A stretch of DNA of 64,000 bases from Pacificimonas flava. Its GTDB lineage: Bacteria > Pseudomonadota > Alphaproteobacteria > Sphingomonadales > Sphingomonadaceae. Where the stretch lies: the NCBI RefSeq assembly GCF_000342165.1, contig NZ_AMRV01000001.1, positions 310,001 through 374,000 of the forward strand, read 5' to 3'. Position numbers and translations under genes: made by a program. This document shows, one piece after another, positions 8,964-18,923 of the stretch. Each line of letters opens with the position of its first letter. Position 1 is the stretch's first letter. The notes beneath the pieces were generated by a model. That model was not told the DNA's origin. It saw only the letters and a program-made list of their open reading frames with translations, and ran no database searches.

Positions 8964-10331
8964 ATGTCGAGGTTCCTACTTTCCTGTGTGGCCGTTTGCG
9001 GCCTTCTTGCAGCGGCCGCTTCCGCACCGGCCCAGGACGGGGAGGGCAAGGACATCGGCGCCGCCTTCACCGTCTCCGGCATCGAAATCGATGTGGGCGC
9101 ACCGACGTCGGATGCCGCGCGCGACGCCGCCTTCAAGGAGGCGCCGCGCCGGGCCTGGCCCCGTCTCTGGGCGCGCCTGACGGGGAATGAGGCGGACAGC
9201 GCGCCGCAGATGAGCGATGCGGCGCTCAGCGCGATCATCGACGGCATCGAAATCCAGCGTGAACAGTTGGGGGAAGGGCGATATATCGCCACGCTGGGCG
9301 TGGCGTTCGATCGCCAGCGAGCGGGTCGCCGTCTGCCCGCCGGGGCCAGGGTCATCCAGTCGCGGCCGATGCTGCTTGTGCCTGTGCTGACGGAGGCCGG
9401 CGCGATGTCGACCTACGAACCGGACAGCCCCTGGTTCAAGGCGTGGCAGGCCTTCCCGGCCAGCAGCAGCACGATCGATTATGTGCGCCCCAGGGGGTCG
9501 GCTGCCGACAGGGTTATCGTCAACGGCTGGCAGGGGCTGCGCGGCGACCGCCGTCTCTGGCGTCAGATTCTCGGCCGCTACAGCGCGGACAATGTCGTGA
9601 CGGCGGAGGCCCGGCTGCGCCGCACCTATCCCGGTGGACCGGTTTCCGGCTATTTCCTTGCGCGGTACGGCCCGGACGCGGAGATCCTCGATAGCTTTTC
9701 GCTTCGCGCCTCATCCAGCGCTGAAATTCCTGCCATGCTTTCGCAGGCAGTGCAGAGGATGGACGGGGCCTATACCCGCGCTCTGGAAGAGGGCGTTCTT
9801 CAGGCCGAGGACAGCCTGAGCGCCAACCTGTCGTCCATCTCCGCACCGCCTGTCGAGATCGACGATGGTTTCGAGGCGCTCGGCCTGATCATCGCGCAGG
9901 TGCCGACACCGGCGGCAGACGATTGGGTGGCGCTGGAGAACGCGATCTCTGGCGTTCCTGCCGTCGACCGGCTGACGTTGACGAGCTTACAGGTCGGCGG
10001 CTTGTCGGAAGTCGAACTGGCCACCTCGGCAAGTGAGGCGCAGCTTCGCGCCGCGCTGGCCGCTCGCAATCTCACGCTCGTCGGCTCGGACGGCAATTAC
10101 ATTATTCGCCGTCGTCAGACGGGTGATGGTGCAGCGGGCGAGGTCGTAACGCCGAACGCAGCAGGAACGGGAGGCGCCGGGATATCTGAGCCGCAGGCCG
10201 GTTCTCCCGCTCAGAACGGGCAGCCCCCAGCGGGGAATGCGCCGGCTGCGCCCTCCACGAACCCCTCCGCGACTGGCGAGCAACCGCAATCCTTATTGCC
10301 CCCCGTCGATGAGACCGGCGACGATCGGTGA
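8964..10331 (+). CDS. Secreted DUF2066-family protein of unknown function
   Basis: A 455-residue protein with an N-terminal signal peptide (MSRFLLSCVAVCGLLAAAASAPAQ), so it is exported, probably to the periplasm. The middle of the protein resembles DUF2066 proteins, which are encoded next to purM in many proteobacteria. The last 55 residues are a low-complexity Gly/Ala/Pro/Gln tail. The ATG at 8964 starts the signal peptide; the longer frame from 8907 has no such feature. Its stop overlaps the start of the next gene (GTGA), so it leads an operon with the PerM-like, Hda-like, ppk1 and ppx genes. No enzymatic motif was recognised. Confidence 0.8.
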   Translation: MSRFLLSCVAVCGLLAAAASAPAQDGEGKDIGAAFTVSGIEIDVGAPTSDAARDAAFKEAPRRAWPRLWARLTGNEADSAPQMSDAALSAIIDGIEIQREQLGEGRYIATLGVAFDRQRAGRRLPAGARVIQSRPMLLVPVLTEAGAMSTYEPDSPWFKAWQAFPASSSTIDYVRPRGSAADRVIVNGWQGLRGDRRLWRQILGRYSADNVVTAEARLRRTYPGGPVSGYFLARYGPDAEILDSFSLRASSSAEIPAMLSQAVQRMDGAYTRALEEGVLQAEDSLSANLSSISAPPVEIDDGFEALGLIIAQVPTPAADDWVALENAISGVPAVDRLTLTSLQVGGLSEVELATSASEAQLRAALAARNLTLVGSDGNYIIRRRQTGDGAAGEVVTPNAAGTGGAGISEPQAGSPAQNGQPPAGNAPAAPSTNPSATGEQPQSLLPPVDETGDDR

Positions 10332-11410
10332 CGAAGTCCGTCGCATCGTCCGGCGGACCGGTGCTGCCCAAATTGCATTGGGGATGGCTGCTGGTCATCG
10401 CCATCTGCATCTGGTTCTTCTGGTCCACGTCCGGGATCCTGCCGCCATTTCTGGCGGGCATCGTCATTGCGTATCTGCTCGACCCCGTGGCCGACCGGAT
10501 GGAAGCGAGGGGCATTCCGCGCTGGCTGGCGACAGCGATTGCCCTGATCGTCTTTTTCGCGCTGATCGCAGGCGCCATCGTGCTGATGGCACCGCTCGTG
10601 ACGGCGCAGGCGACCGCACTTGTTACGGCGCTGCCCGGCCTGATCGAGTCGCTGACGCCGGTGGTTCAGCACTGGTATGACGAACTGACCCTCGTCATCT
10701 CGCTGGACGATCTCGGCCGAAACCTGATGGAGCGCGCGGCGAGCGTCAGTGCAACGGTCGCACGTTCGATCATTTCGCAGAGCCTCGCGCTCTTCAATAT
10801 TCTCGCGCTGCTGATCATCGTTCCGGTCGTTTCCTTCTATTCCCTGCGCGATTTCGACCAGATGACCGCGCGGATGCGGAGCTTTGTGCCGCCGCGGTAC
10901 AAGAGCACGGCGGAAGGCCTGTGGCGGGAGGCGGACGAGGCGCTCGGCGGCTTCATTCGCGGCCAGTCACTGGTTTGCGCGTCTCTTGCCGTCTTCTACG
11001 CCACGGGTTGGTGGCTGACGGGACTGGATTACGCACTCGTTCTGGGACTGATCGCCGGCATATTGGCGTTCGTCCCCTACCTCGGCGCAGTGATTTCCGT
11101 GGCTCTGGCGCTGCTTGTGGGCCTCGGCCAGTTCGGTTTCGACCCCCTTCACCTGATCCTGATCTTCGCGGTGTTTCAGGTGGGGCAAATTCTGGAAGGC
11201 TCCGTGCTGACGCCGAACCTGATCGGCAACCGCATCGGTCTGCATCCGCTCTGGGTTCTGTTCGCCGTTTTCGCCGGCGGCGAGATTGCGGGCCTGTGGG
11301 GCGTGTTTCTGGCGGTGCCGGTCGCTGCCGTCGTCGCTGTCTTTGTGAGGGCGGTCATGAGGCAGTATCTCCGCAGCGCGCTCTACGGCCCTGCCGCGCC
11401 GCCTCGATGA
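10328..11410 (+). CDS. AI-2E/PerM-family integral membrane protein
   Basis: A 360-residue polytopic inner-membrane protein with about eight hydrophobic segments. The pattern is typical of the AI-2E transporter/PerM family: an N-terminal helix pair containing ILPPFLAGIVIAYLLDPV, a long amphipathic central region, and a conserved C-terminal block with GNRIGLHPLWVLFAVFAGGE. Family members have been linked to autoinducer-2 export or Na+/H+ antiport, but the substrate here cannot be told from sequence. The GTG start overlaps the preceding stop, and the stop overlaps the next ATG, so the genes are translationally coupled. Confidence 0.87.
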   Translation: MTKSVASSGGPVLPKLHWGWLLVIAICIWFFWSTSGILPPFLAGIVIAYLLDPVADRMEARGIPRWLATAIALIVFFALIAGAIVLMAPLVTAQATALVTALPGLIESLTPVVQHWYDELTLVISLDDLGRNLMERAASVSATVARSIISQSLALFNILALLIIVPVVSFYSLRDFDQMTARMRSFVPPRYKSTAEGLWREADEALGGFIRGQSLVCASLAVFYATGWWLTGLDYALVLGLIAGILAFVPYLGAVISVALALLVGLGQFGFDPLHLILIFAVFQVGQILEGSVLTPNLIGNRIGLHPLWVLFAVFAGGEIAGLWGVFLAVPVAAVVAVFVRAVMRQYLRSALYGPAAPPR

Positions 11411-12027
11411 TCCGGCAGATCGCCTTGCCGCTCCGTTTCGAGGAGGGGGGTGTCGGAGACGAATTCTACGTCTCCGACGCGAACCGTTCGGCCGCGGAAC
11501 TGGCCCAGCGGTGGGAACAGTGGCCGGAGGGGGCGCTCATTCTGCTTGGTCCTGTCGGCGGCGGTAAATCGCAGTTGGCGCGGTTGGTCGCAGCCGCTGC
11601 CGGAACCCGGGTCGATCTGGTCGAGGACGCCGACCGGCCGGGCCGGGACGAGACGGCGATATTCCACGCCCTGAACCGCGCGCAGGAAACGGGGCCGCAT
11701 GTGCTGCTGACAGCGCGAATACCTCCGGGGGCGTGGAAGATCGGCCTGCCGGACCTTCGCTCGCGTTTGCTGGCGCTGCCGTTTGCCCGGATCGGCGAAC
11801 CCGACGAACCGCTGATCGCGGAGCTCCTGGCTCAGAAGCTGCGTGCGCGCGGGCTCGATGTCGCACCGGACATCATCGAGTTTCTGACGCCCCGCGTGCC
11901 GAGAAGCTATGCCGCGCTGGCGGCTGTAGCGGATCGCCTCGATGCAGCCGCCCTGGAACGGCAACGGCGGCTTACCGTTCCCTTGGCACGCGACGTCCTT
12001 GCAGATTTCGAAACGGGAAAAGCCTGA
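11407..12027 (+). CDS. hda: Hda-like AAA+ protein (DnaA regulatory inactivator homologue)
   Basis: A 206-residue short AAA+ protein related to the DnaA central domain. It has a Walker-A-like GPVGGGKS near residue 50 and a Walker-B-like VDLVEDAD segment. Hda/HdaA works with the sliding clamp to stimulate ATP hydrolysis on DnaA and limit re-initiation. The short N-terminal QIALPL sequence resembles the clamp-binding motif of Hda. It overlaps both neighbours by a few bases and lies in the widely conserved DUF2066-PerM-Hda arrangement, which supports the assignment over a generic ATPase. Confidence 0.85.
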   Translation: MIRQIALPLRFEEGGVGDEFYVSDANRSAAELAQRWEQWPEGALILLGPVGGGKSQLARLVAAAAGTRVDLVEDADRPGRDETAIFHALNRAQETGPHVLLTARIPPGAWKIGLPDLRSRLLALPFARIGEPDEPLIAELLAQKLRARGLDVAPDIIEFLTPRVPRSYAALAAVADRLDAAALERQRRLTVPLARDVLADFETGKA

Positions 12028-14225
12028 TGAACGTAGAAACGCACGCGACGACCGCGCAGCGGTTCTCGCCTAGCGAACGCTATATCAACCGTGAGCTTTC
12101 GTGGCTGAAGTTCAACGAGCGCGTACTGGAAGAGGCTGCGAACCCGACATATCCGCTTCTGGAACGTCTGAAGTTCCTTGCGATAAGTGGGGACAATCTG
12201 GACGAATTCTACATGGTGCGCGTGGCCGGCCTGCATGGTCAGGTAGAGGAGGGTGTGGAAACGCTGACGCCGGAGGGGCAGACACCTGCCCAGCAGCTGA
12301 AGGAAGTCCGCGTCGAAGGTGAGAAGCTGACACGACGCCAGCAGGTCATCTGGAATCGGCTGCATGAAGAGCTTGACGATATCGGTATCGAGGTCTTGCA
12401 GCCCGATGCCATCAAGCCCGATGAATGCGCCTGGCTGGAACGGTTCTTCCTGGAGCAGGTCTATCCTGTGCTGACGCCGCAGACGCTTGATCCGGCGCAT
12501 CCGTTTCCCTTCATTCCGAACCTCGGTTTCGGCCTGATGATGGCCCTGGAACACCCCGATACGGATGAGGATATTCTTGCCCTCGTCATCATGCCGACGA
12601 CCTTGTCGCGTTTCGTCCGGCTGCCTGGCGCGGAGGCGCGCTATGTCGCGCTGGAGAACGTCGTGCGTTTGTTCGTGCACGAACTTTTCCCCGGCTACGC
12701 CATAGAGGGGGACGGCGTTTTCCGCATCATTCGCGACAGCGATATCGAGGTGGAAGAGGAGGCCGAGGACCTCGTTCGCTACTTCCAGACGGCGATCAAA
12801 CGGCGCCGGCGCGGCGAGGTCATCCGGCTGAAGGTGGAAAAGCGGATGCCGCAGCGCCTGCGCCGATACGTGCGCCGGGCATTCCAGGTGTCCGAGGACG
12901 ACATGTCGGTCCTCGACGGGATCATCGGGCTCGCGGATCTCATGCAGCTCTATGCCGAAGAGCGGCCCGAGCTGAAATTCCCTCCCTACGACGCGCGGTT
13001 TCCCGAGAGAATACGGGAACATGGCGGCGATTGTTTCTCTGCTATCGGAGAAAAGGATATCGTCGTTCACCACCCCTATGAAAGTTTCGAGGTGGTGATC
13101 GCGTTTCTACGTCAGGCCGCGGCCGATCCGAACGTGGTGGCGATCAAGCAGACGCTCTACCGGGCCGGCAAGCAATCTGCCGTCATCCGCGCGCTGATCG
13201 ATGCTGCCGAGGCGGGCAAATCTGTTACTGCGGTTGTCGAGTTGAAGGCGCGCTTCGACGAGGAGCAGAACATCGCCTGGGCGGCGGAGCTCGAGCGTGC
13301 CGGCGTACAAGTCGTCTACGGATTCATCGACTGGAAGACACACGCGAAAATGTCGCTGGTCGTCAGACGAGAGGGGCAGGGTATGCGCACCTATTGCCAC
13401 TTCGGGACCGGCAACTATCACCCGGTGACGGCAAAAATATATACTGACCTCAGTATGTTCACGGCCGATCCTGTGTTGGGACGTGACGTTGCGCAAGTCT
13501 TCAATTTCATCACCTCCTATGTAAAGCCGAAGCGCCTCGAAGCGATGAGCATCGCGCCGATCGGGCTGCGGGCACGCATCGAAAGCCTGATCTCTCGCGA
13601 AATCGAGAATGCCCGCGCCGGAAAGCCTTGCGGGATATGGATGAAGATGAATGCGCTGGTCGATGCCGAAATGATCGACCGGCTTTACGAGGCGAGCGAA
13701 GAGGGCGTACCCATCGATCTGATCGTGCGTGGAATTTGCTGCCTGCGTCCGGGCGTCGCCGGTCTGTCAAGCAACATACGCGTACGCTCCATCGTCGGCC
13801 GCTTTCTGGAGCATAGCCGCATCTACGCATTCGCGAACGGCGCTGTTTTACCGTCTCGCACGGCCGAGGTGTTCCTGTCCTCTGCCGACCTGATGCCAAG
13901 AAATTTGAACCGGCGCGTCGAAGTTCTTGTTCCCATACAGAATCCAACGGTTCACGCGCAGGTTCTGGATCAGGTGATGATGGCGAATTTCAAGGATACC
14001 GAGCAGAGCTGGGAAATGCTTTCGGACGGATCGTACGAGCGTATCCAGCCTGCTGGCGAACGCTTCAACGTCCACCATTATTTCATGAACAATCCATCCC
14101 TCTCCGGACGTGGAACGGTGATCGAGGAGGCGCCGGACGTTCCAAGGCTTGACCTTACGAGGAGCCAATCCGCGGCTGACGAGGAGCGCATCGTCGATGA
14201 CGATCCGGCCGCGGTGACTGCATAA
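12027..14225 (+). CDS. ppk1: Polyphosphate kinase 1
   Basis: A 732-residue PPK1 that reversibly polymerises the ATP gamma phosphate into polyphosphate. The N-terminal block YINRELSWLKFNERVLEEA is canonical. Later motifs include HHPYESFEVV, the WKTHAKMSLVVRREG segment with the expected phosphohistidine, FGTGNYHP, and RFLEHSRIYAFANG containing the second conserved histidine. The ATG overlaps the hda stop (TGATG) and the gene's TAA overlaps the ppx ATG, so ppk1 and ppx are co-translated, giving synthesis and breakdown of polyphosphate from one message. Confidence 0.97.
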   Translation: MNVETHATTAQRFSPSERYINRELSWLKFNERVLEEAANPTYPLLERLKFLAISGDNLDEFYMVRVAGLHGQVEEGVETLTPEGQTPAQQLKEVRVEGEKLTRRQQVIWNRLHEELDDIGIEVLQPDAIKPDECAWLERFFLEQVYPVLTPQTLDPAHPFPFIPNLGFGLMMALEHPDTDEDILALVIMPTTLSRFVRLPGAEARYVALENVVRLFVHELFPGYAIEGDGVFRIIRDSDIEVEEEAEDLVRYFQTAIKRRRRGEVIRLKVEKRMPQRLRRYVRRAFQVSEDDMSVLDGIIGLADLMQLYAEERPELKFPPYDARFPERIREHGGDCFSAIGEKDIVVHHPYESFEVVIAFLRQAAADPNVVAIKQTLYRAGKQSAVIRALIDAAEAGKSVTAVVELKARFDEEQNIAWAAELERAGVQVVYGFIDWKTHAKMSLVVRREGQGMRTYCHFGTGNYHPVTAKIYTDLSMFTADPVLGRDVAQVFNFITSYVKPKRLEAMSIAPIGLRARIESLISREIENARAGKPCGIWMKMNALVDAEMIDRLYEASEEGVPIDLIVRGICCLRPGVAGLSSNIRVRSIVGRFLEHSRIYAFANGAVLPSRTAEVFLSSADLMPRNLNRRVEVLVPIQNPTVHAQVLDQVMMANFKDTEQSWEMLSDGSYERIQPAGERFNVHHYFMNNPSLSGRGTVIEEAPDVPRLDLTRSQSAADEERIVDDDPAAVTA

Positions 14226-15751
14226 TGGGGGGAGCGCCCGTTCGCCAGATCGACCGTCCATCCGCGAACTCGCCCTTCCCGGTGCGCGCCGTTATCGACA
14301 TCGGATCGAACTCCATTCGGCTGGTGGCGTTTCGCGCCGACCGCCGAACACCGATGGCGCTGTTCAATGAGAAGGTCATGGCGGCGCTCGGAACCGGTGT
14401 CGCGGAAACCGGTGAAATGCGCCGCGCCAACATGGATCAGGGTATCGCAGCCTTGCAGCGCTTTGCACGCCTTTGTGAGGATATGCAGGTCACGGATATA
14501 AAAACCTTCGCAACTGCGGCCGTTCGCCTGTCTACCAACGGTGCCGAGTTCGTGGCGGCTGCGAAGGAAATTTGCAGCCTTGAGGTCGAAACGATCGATG
14601 GAGAGGCCGAGGGGTGCTTTTCCGCCAAGGGCGTGCTCGCCGGCATCCCGAATGCCGAAGGTGTCGTCGGGGACCTCGGCGGGGGCAGTCTCGAACTGGT
14701 CCGCATTCTGGACGGCGCGCCGACCAAGGTCGTCTCTCTGCCGATCGGCAGCCTGAAACTTGCGGAGGTTCGCAAGCACGGATCCGAAAAACTGAGACGG
14801 TTCATCAAGGCGGCACTTCGCAAGGTCGACTGGGCAGGCGAGGGGAAGGGCCTTCCCTTCTACATGGTGGGCGGCTCGTGGCGGGCGCTCGCGCAGCTTC
14901 AGATGCACCTGAGCGACCATCCCCTCCCGATCGCCCATCAGTTCGAGATGAGCCCGAAGGTGGTGGACCGCCTGGCGCGCGGCGTTCCCAATTTGAGCGA
15001 GAAGCGGATCGCCGGCGTTCGCCAGGTTTCCTCGCAGCGTGTGCCACATCTGCCCGGCGCTGCCATCCTGCTGCGTGCCGTGATGAAGCGCCTGGGCTCG
15101 AGCCATGCCGTCGTATCCGCCTATGGCATTCGCGAGGGTGTATTCTTCGATGGCCTGCCGAAGGAGTTGGCTGAACGGGATCCCCTGCTGGCCGCTACCC
15201 GGGAGGAAGGGCAGCGGCACGCCCGCTTTCCACACCACGCCGGCGCGCTCATGCGATGGATCGACCCTCTTTTCGAGCGCGAGGAGGGGGAGGACCGGCG
15301 TCTGCGCCGCGCTGCCTGCGAGCTCAGCGATGTCGCATGGCGCGCGCATCCGGATTTCCGCGCAGAACGCTCTCTCGAGATCGCGCTCCACGGCAATTGG
15401 GTCGCCATCGACGGGAACGGCAGAGCGCGGCTGGGCGCGGCGCTTTTCGCGCTGAACGGCGGCGTCGTGACCGATCCTGCACGGCGAGCGCTTGCCCAGC
15501 TTGCTCCCTTTGAAGAGCTTGATCGCGCTGCCTCGTGGGGGCTGGCCCTCCGTCTCGGGCAGCGCCTGACGGGCGGCACGACGGCACCACTCGGCGGCAG
15601 CGCGATCAGGCGCAAGGCCGACACGCTGACGCTGCAACTCAGCCCCGACTATGCGGTGCTGCGCTCCGAAGCGGTCGAGAAGCGATTGGCCCAGCTTGCC
15701 ACGCATCTTGGGTGCGAATGCCGCATCGAAATCGGTAAGATCGCAACGTAA
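14225..15751 (+). CDS. ppx: Exopolyphosphatase / guanosine pentaphosphatase family (Ppx/GppA)
   Basis: A 508-residue member of the ASKHA-fold phosphatases. The N-terminal phosphate-binding loop AVIDIGSNSIRLVAF and the second glycine loop GVVGDLGGGSLELVRI are both present, followed by an HD-like C-terminal region. It hydrolyses terminal phosphates of polyphosphate and possibly pppGpp; the sequence does not separate Ppx from GppA. Partnership with ppk1 in one operon favours polyphosphate. It ends the operon and converges with rnd after 18 bases. Confidence 0.94.
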   Translation: MGGAPVRQIDRPSANSPFPVRAVIDIGSNSIRLVAFRADRRTPMALFNEKVMAALGTGVAETGEMRRANMDQGIAALQRFARLCEDMQVTDIKTFATAAVRLSTNGAEFVAAAKEICSLEVETIDGEAEGCFSAKGVLAGIPNAEGVVGDLGGGSLELVRILDGAPTKVVSLPIGSLKLAEVRKHGSEKLRRFIKAALRKVDWAGEGKGLPFYMVGGSWRALAQLQMHLSDHPLPIAHQFEMSPKVVDRLARGVPNLSEKRIAGVRQVSSQRVPHLPGAAILLRAVMKRLGSSHAVVSAYGIREGVFFDGLPKELAERDPLLAATREEGQRHARFPHHAGALMRWIDPLFEREEGEDRRLRRAACELSDVAWRAHPDFRAERSLEIALHGNWVAIDGNGRARLGAALFALNGGVVTDPARRALAQLAPFEELDRAASWGLALRLGQRLTGGTTAPLGGSAIRRKADTLTLQLSPDYAVLRSEAVEKRLAQLATHLGCECRIEIGKIAT

Positions 15752-15769
15752 GCGCGAAGCCGCGGCGTG

Positions 15770-16933
15770 TCAGTCGCCGACCTCTGTCATGACCATTCGC
15801 CCGTCCTTGACGGCGAAGCTGCGCCGTCCTTCAACGAGGGCAAGAGCGTCGGCGCCGAACACATCGTACCTCCAGCCCTCCAGCAGTGGCAGGCCGCTGC
15901 GCTCTCCGGCGGCCAGACGTTCCAGATCTTCCGCACGGCCAATCAGCCGGGATGCAACGTCGGCTTCCTTGGCCCGCACTTTCAGCAGCAATTTCAGAAG
16001 ATCAGCGACGAGCGACGAATCGGCATTCAGCCTGGGGCGGCCGCGCGGCTTGTCCGGAATTTCCGATTTCGGCATCGGTTCGGCGTCCGCCAGCGCCTTC
16101 ATCAGCCGCTCGCCGATGTCGTTGGCGGCCCAGGTTTTCGAAAGACCCCGCACGCGGGACAATGCCTGCTGGTCCTTCGGCGGATGTCCTGCGAGGTCGG
16201 CGAGCGTCTCGTCCTTGACGATTCGGCCGCGCGGCAGATCCTTTGCCTGCGCCTCTCGTTCGCGCCAGGCGGCAAGCGCCTTCAGGCGTCCAAGTGCCTC
16301 GGCGTTCCGTCCGGGGAATTTCACGCGCTGCCACGCATTCTCCGGTTCGTTGGCGTAATTTTTTGGATCGGTCAGACGCTGCATATCCTCGTCCAGCCAG
16401 TCGCCGCGTCCAGTCTGTTTCAGCCCTTCAAGCATCTTCGGGAAGATTTCAGCCAGATGTGTGACATCGGCGATCGCATAGTCGAGCTGGCGCTGGTCGA
16501 GGGGGCGCCGACCCCAATCCGTGAAACGCGCGCCCTTGTCCAGCGTGTGCCCAAGATAGTGAGACACGAGAGTGGCATAGGAAACCTGCTCGCCAAGCCC
16601 GAGCGCCATGGCCGCGATCTGCGTGTCGAAAAGCGGCCAGGGCGTTTCGCCGGTACGGTTGTAGATGATCTCCACATCCTGGCCCGCGGCATGCATGACC
16701 TTCAGCACCTCTGCCCGTGTGATGAGGTCGAGGAGGGGTGAAAGGTCCATATCCGCCTTTGGATCGACCGCCGCCGCCTCGTCGGGACTGGCGACCTGGA
16801 TCAGGCACAGATCGGGATAATAGGTGCTTTCACGCATGAATTCCGTATCGACGGTGACGAACGGGGCGCGTTCCAGCCTTTGGCAGAGGTCTTTCAGGCT
16901 GGCAGTGTCGGTGATGAATTGATATTCGGCCAT
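15770..16933 (-). CDS. rnd: Ribonuclease D
   Basis: A 387-residue 3'-5' exoribonuclease acting in tRNA and stable-RNA 3' maturation. The DEDDy catalytic residues can be followed: VDTEFMRE (exonuclease motif I), HAAGQDVEII (motif II) and YAIADVTHL (motif III, with the tyrosine). An HRDC domain follows at about residues 205-290 (LAAWREREAQAKDLPRGRI). The length matches the family. It is divergent from aspS, an arrangement common in sphingomonads. Confidence 0.95.
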   Translation of the reverse strand: MAEYQFITDTASLKDLCQRLERAPFVTVDTEFMRESTYYPDLCLIQVASPDEAAAVDPKADMDLSPLLDLITRAEVLKVMHAAGQDVEIIYNRTGETPWPLFDTQIAAMALGLGEQVSYATLVSHYLGHTLDKGARFTDWGRRPLDQRQLDYAIADVTHLAEIFPKMLEGLKQTGRGDWLDEDMQRLTDPKNYANEPENAWQRVKFPGRNAEALGRLKALAAWREREAQAKDLPRGRIVKDETLADLAGHPPKDQQALSRVRGLSKTWAANDIGERLMKALADAEPMPKSEIPDKPRGRPRLNADSSLVADLLKLLLKVRAKEADVASRLIGRAEDLERLAAGERSGLPLLEGWRYDVFGADALALVEGRRSFAVKDGRMVMTEVGD

Positions 16934-17019
16934 CGATGCCTCTTAGGGCCGCGCGGCGGCTGATGCCAGCGCATGTCCTTTCGTGAAATCTTACCGATCT
17001 TTTGGAGCCTATTTCCCCG

Positions 17020-18843
17020 ATGCACGCCTACCGCACGCATGATTGCGCCGCCCTTCGTAAAGACGATGTGGGGAAGGAGGTCCGCCTGTCGGGCTGGATC
17101 CACCGGAAACGTGACCATGGCGGATTGCTCTTCGTGGACCTGCGCGATCATTACGGCGTCACGCAGATCGTCTCCGAGGAGGGGGAGCCCGCATTCGAGC
17201 TTTTGGACAAGGCGCGGGTCGAAAGCGTCGTCACGGTCGATGGCAAGGTGGTCGCGCGGTCTGCCGAGACGGTGAATCCGGACCTTCCGACCGGAGAGAT
17301 TGAGGTTCAGGCAGCGGCCTCCGAAATGCAGTCCGCAGCCGCCGAACTGCCCATGCCTGTTTTCGGCGATGCGGAGTATCCGGAAGATATCCGATTGAAG
17401 TATCGCTACCTCGATCTGCGCCGCGAACGCATGCACGCGAATATCATGCTGCGCTCGAACGTCATCGCGTCCGTAAGACGCCGCATGATCGATCAGGGCT
17501 TCCAGGAACTGCAGACGCCGATCCTGACGGCGTCCAGTCCGGAGGGCGCGCGCGATTACCTCGTTCCAAGCCGTGTGCATCCGGGCAAATTCTACGCGCT
17601 GCCGCAGGCACCCCAGATGTTCAAGCAGTTGCTGATGGTTGCCGGCTTCGACAAATATTTCCAGATCGCGCCCTGCTTCCGTGACGAGGATGCGCGCGCG
17701 GACCGCAGCCCGGGCGAATTCTACCAACTCGATTTCGAAATGAGCTTTGTCACTCAGGACGATGTTTTTGCGGCGATCGAACCCGTTCTGGTGGGCATAT
17801 TTGAGGAGTTCGGCAGCGGTAAGAGCGTCACGCCGGCGCCGTTCCCGCGCATTCCCTATGCCGAGGCGCTGCTGAAATACGGGTCGGACAAGCCCGATCT
17901 GCGCAACCCCATCGAGATCAGCGACGTCACTGATCACTTCCACGATAGCGGCTTCGGTCTGTTCGCGAAGCTGGTGGCCGGCGGCAATGCGGTTCGGGCG
18001 ATCCCCGCACCGGGTGCGGGCGCGAAAAGTCGCAAGTTCTTCGACGACATGAATGAGTGGGCGCGTGGTGAAGGCTATGCCGGCCTCGGCTACATCAACA
18101 TCAAGGATGGTGTGCCGGGCGGACCCATCGCCAAGAACCATGGCGACGAGAAGACGGCGAAGTTGATCGAGGCGCTCGGCCTGGGCGACAATGACGGTGT
18201 CTTCTTCGCAGCCGGCAAGACCGCTGAGGCAGCGAAGCTGGCCGGTGCCGCCCGAACGCGTATCGGTCAGCAGCTTGAACTGATTGCGCAGGATCGTTTC
18301 GACTTCTGCTGGATCGTCGACTTCCCGATGTACGAGGAAGACGAGAATACCGGCGAAATCGTATTCTCCCACAATCCCTTCTCAATGCCTCAGGGAGAGA
18401 TGGAGGCCCTGGAGACCAAGGATCCGCTCGATATTCTGGCCTGGCAATATGATATCGTCTGCAATGGCGTCGAGCTTTCGTCGGGCGCGATCCGGAATCA
18501 TCGCCCCGACATCATGTACAAGGCCTTCGAGATCGCCGGCTACAAGAAGGACGATGTGGACCGCGATTTCGCCGGCATGATTACCGCCTTCCAATATGGT
18601 GCGCCTCCGCACGGCGGATCGGCGCCGGGTATTGACCGCATGGTCATGCTGCTGGCGGACGTGCCGAATATTCGCGAGGTCGTGCTGTTTCCGATGAACC
18701 AGCGCGCGGAAGACCTGATGATGAATGCGCCGTCCGCCGTGTCGGAAAAGCAGCTGAAGGAACTTCATTTGAAGCTGGACCTGCCGAAACCCAGGTCCGG
18801 CGCCGCCACGTCCGATAAACTGGTCGACAGAAATCGAAACTGA
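17020..18843 (+). CDS. aspS: Aspartyl-tRNA synthetase (bacterial type)
   Basis: A 607-residue class II synthetase charging tRNA-Asp, or tRNA-Asp and tRNA-Asn if non-discriminating, which cannot be judged here. Domains in order are an OB-fold anticodon-binding domain ([18 protein letters not shown]), the class II catalytic core with motif 2 ([20 protein letters not shown]), the GAD insertion in the middle, and motif 3 near the C-terminus ([14 protein letters not shown]). The ATG at 17020 is chosen for its match to the family N-terminus; GGAG lies about 13 bases upstream. A strong hairpin follows the stop. Confidence 0.97.
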   Translation: MHAYRTHDCAALRKDDVGKEVRLSGWIHRKRDHGGLLFVDLRDHYGVTQIVSEEGEPAFELLDKARVESVVTVDGKVVARSAETVNPDLPTGEIEVQAAASEMQSAAAELPMPVFGDAEYPEDIRLKYRYLDLRRERMHANIMLRSNVIASVRRRMIDQGFQELQTPILTASSPEGARDYLVPSRVHPGKFYALPQAPQMFKQLLMVAGFDKYFQIAPCFRDEDARADRSPGEFYQLDFEMSFVTQDDVFAAIEPVLVGIFEEFGSGKSVTPAPFPRIPYAEALLKYGSDKPDLRNPIEISDVTDHFHDSGFGLFAKLVAGGNAVRAIPAPGAGAKSRKFFDDMNEWARGEGYAGLGYINIKDGVPGGPIAKNHGDEKTAKLIEALGLGDNDGVFFAAGKTAEAAKLAGAARTRIGQQLELIAQDRFDFCWIVDFPMYEEDENTGEIVFSHNPFSMPQGEMEALETKDPLDILAWQYDIVCNGVELSSGAIRNHRPDIMYKAFEIAGYKKDDVDRDFAGMITAFQYGAPPHGGSAPGIDRMVMLLADVPNIREVVLFPMNQRAEDLMMNAPSAVSEKQLKELHLKLDLPKPRSGAATSDKLVDRNRN

Positions 18844-18874
18844 TCGCCTCGGCCGCCCCGTCTTCAGACGGAAT

Positions 18875-18907
18875 TAAGCCCTGCCGGCCTATCCCAGGCG
18901 GGGCTTA
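18875..18907 (+). terminator. Hairpin terminator after aspS
   Basis: An 11-bp inverted repeat (TAAGCCCTGCC / GGCGGGGCTTA, one G-T wobble) encloses an 11-base loop, starting 32 bases after the aspS stop. There is no clear T-tract, which is common for GC-rich alphaproteobacterial terminators. It ends just before the ribosome-binding site of the next gene. Confidence 0.65.
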
Positions 18908-18923
18908 GGGACTGGAGGTTGCG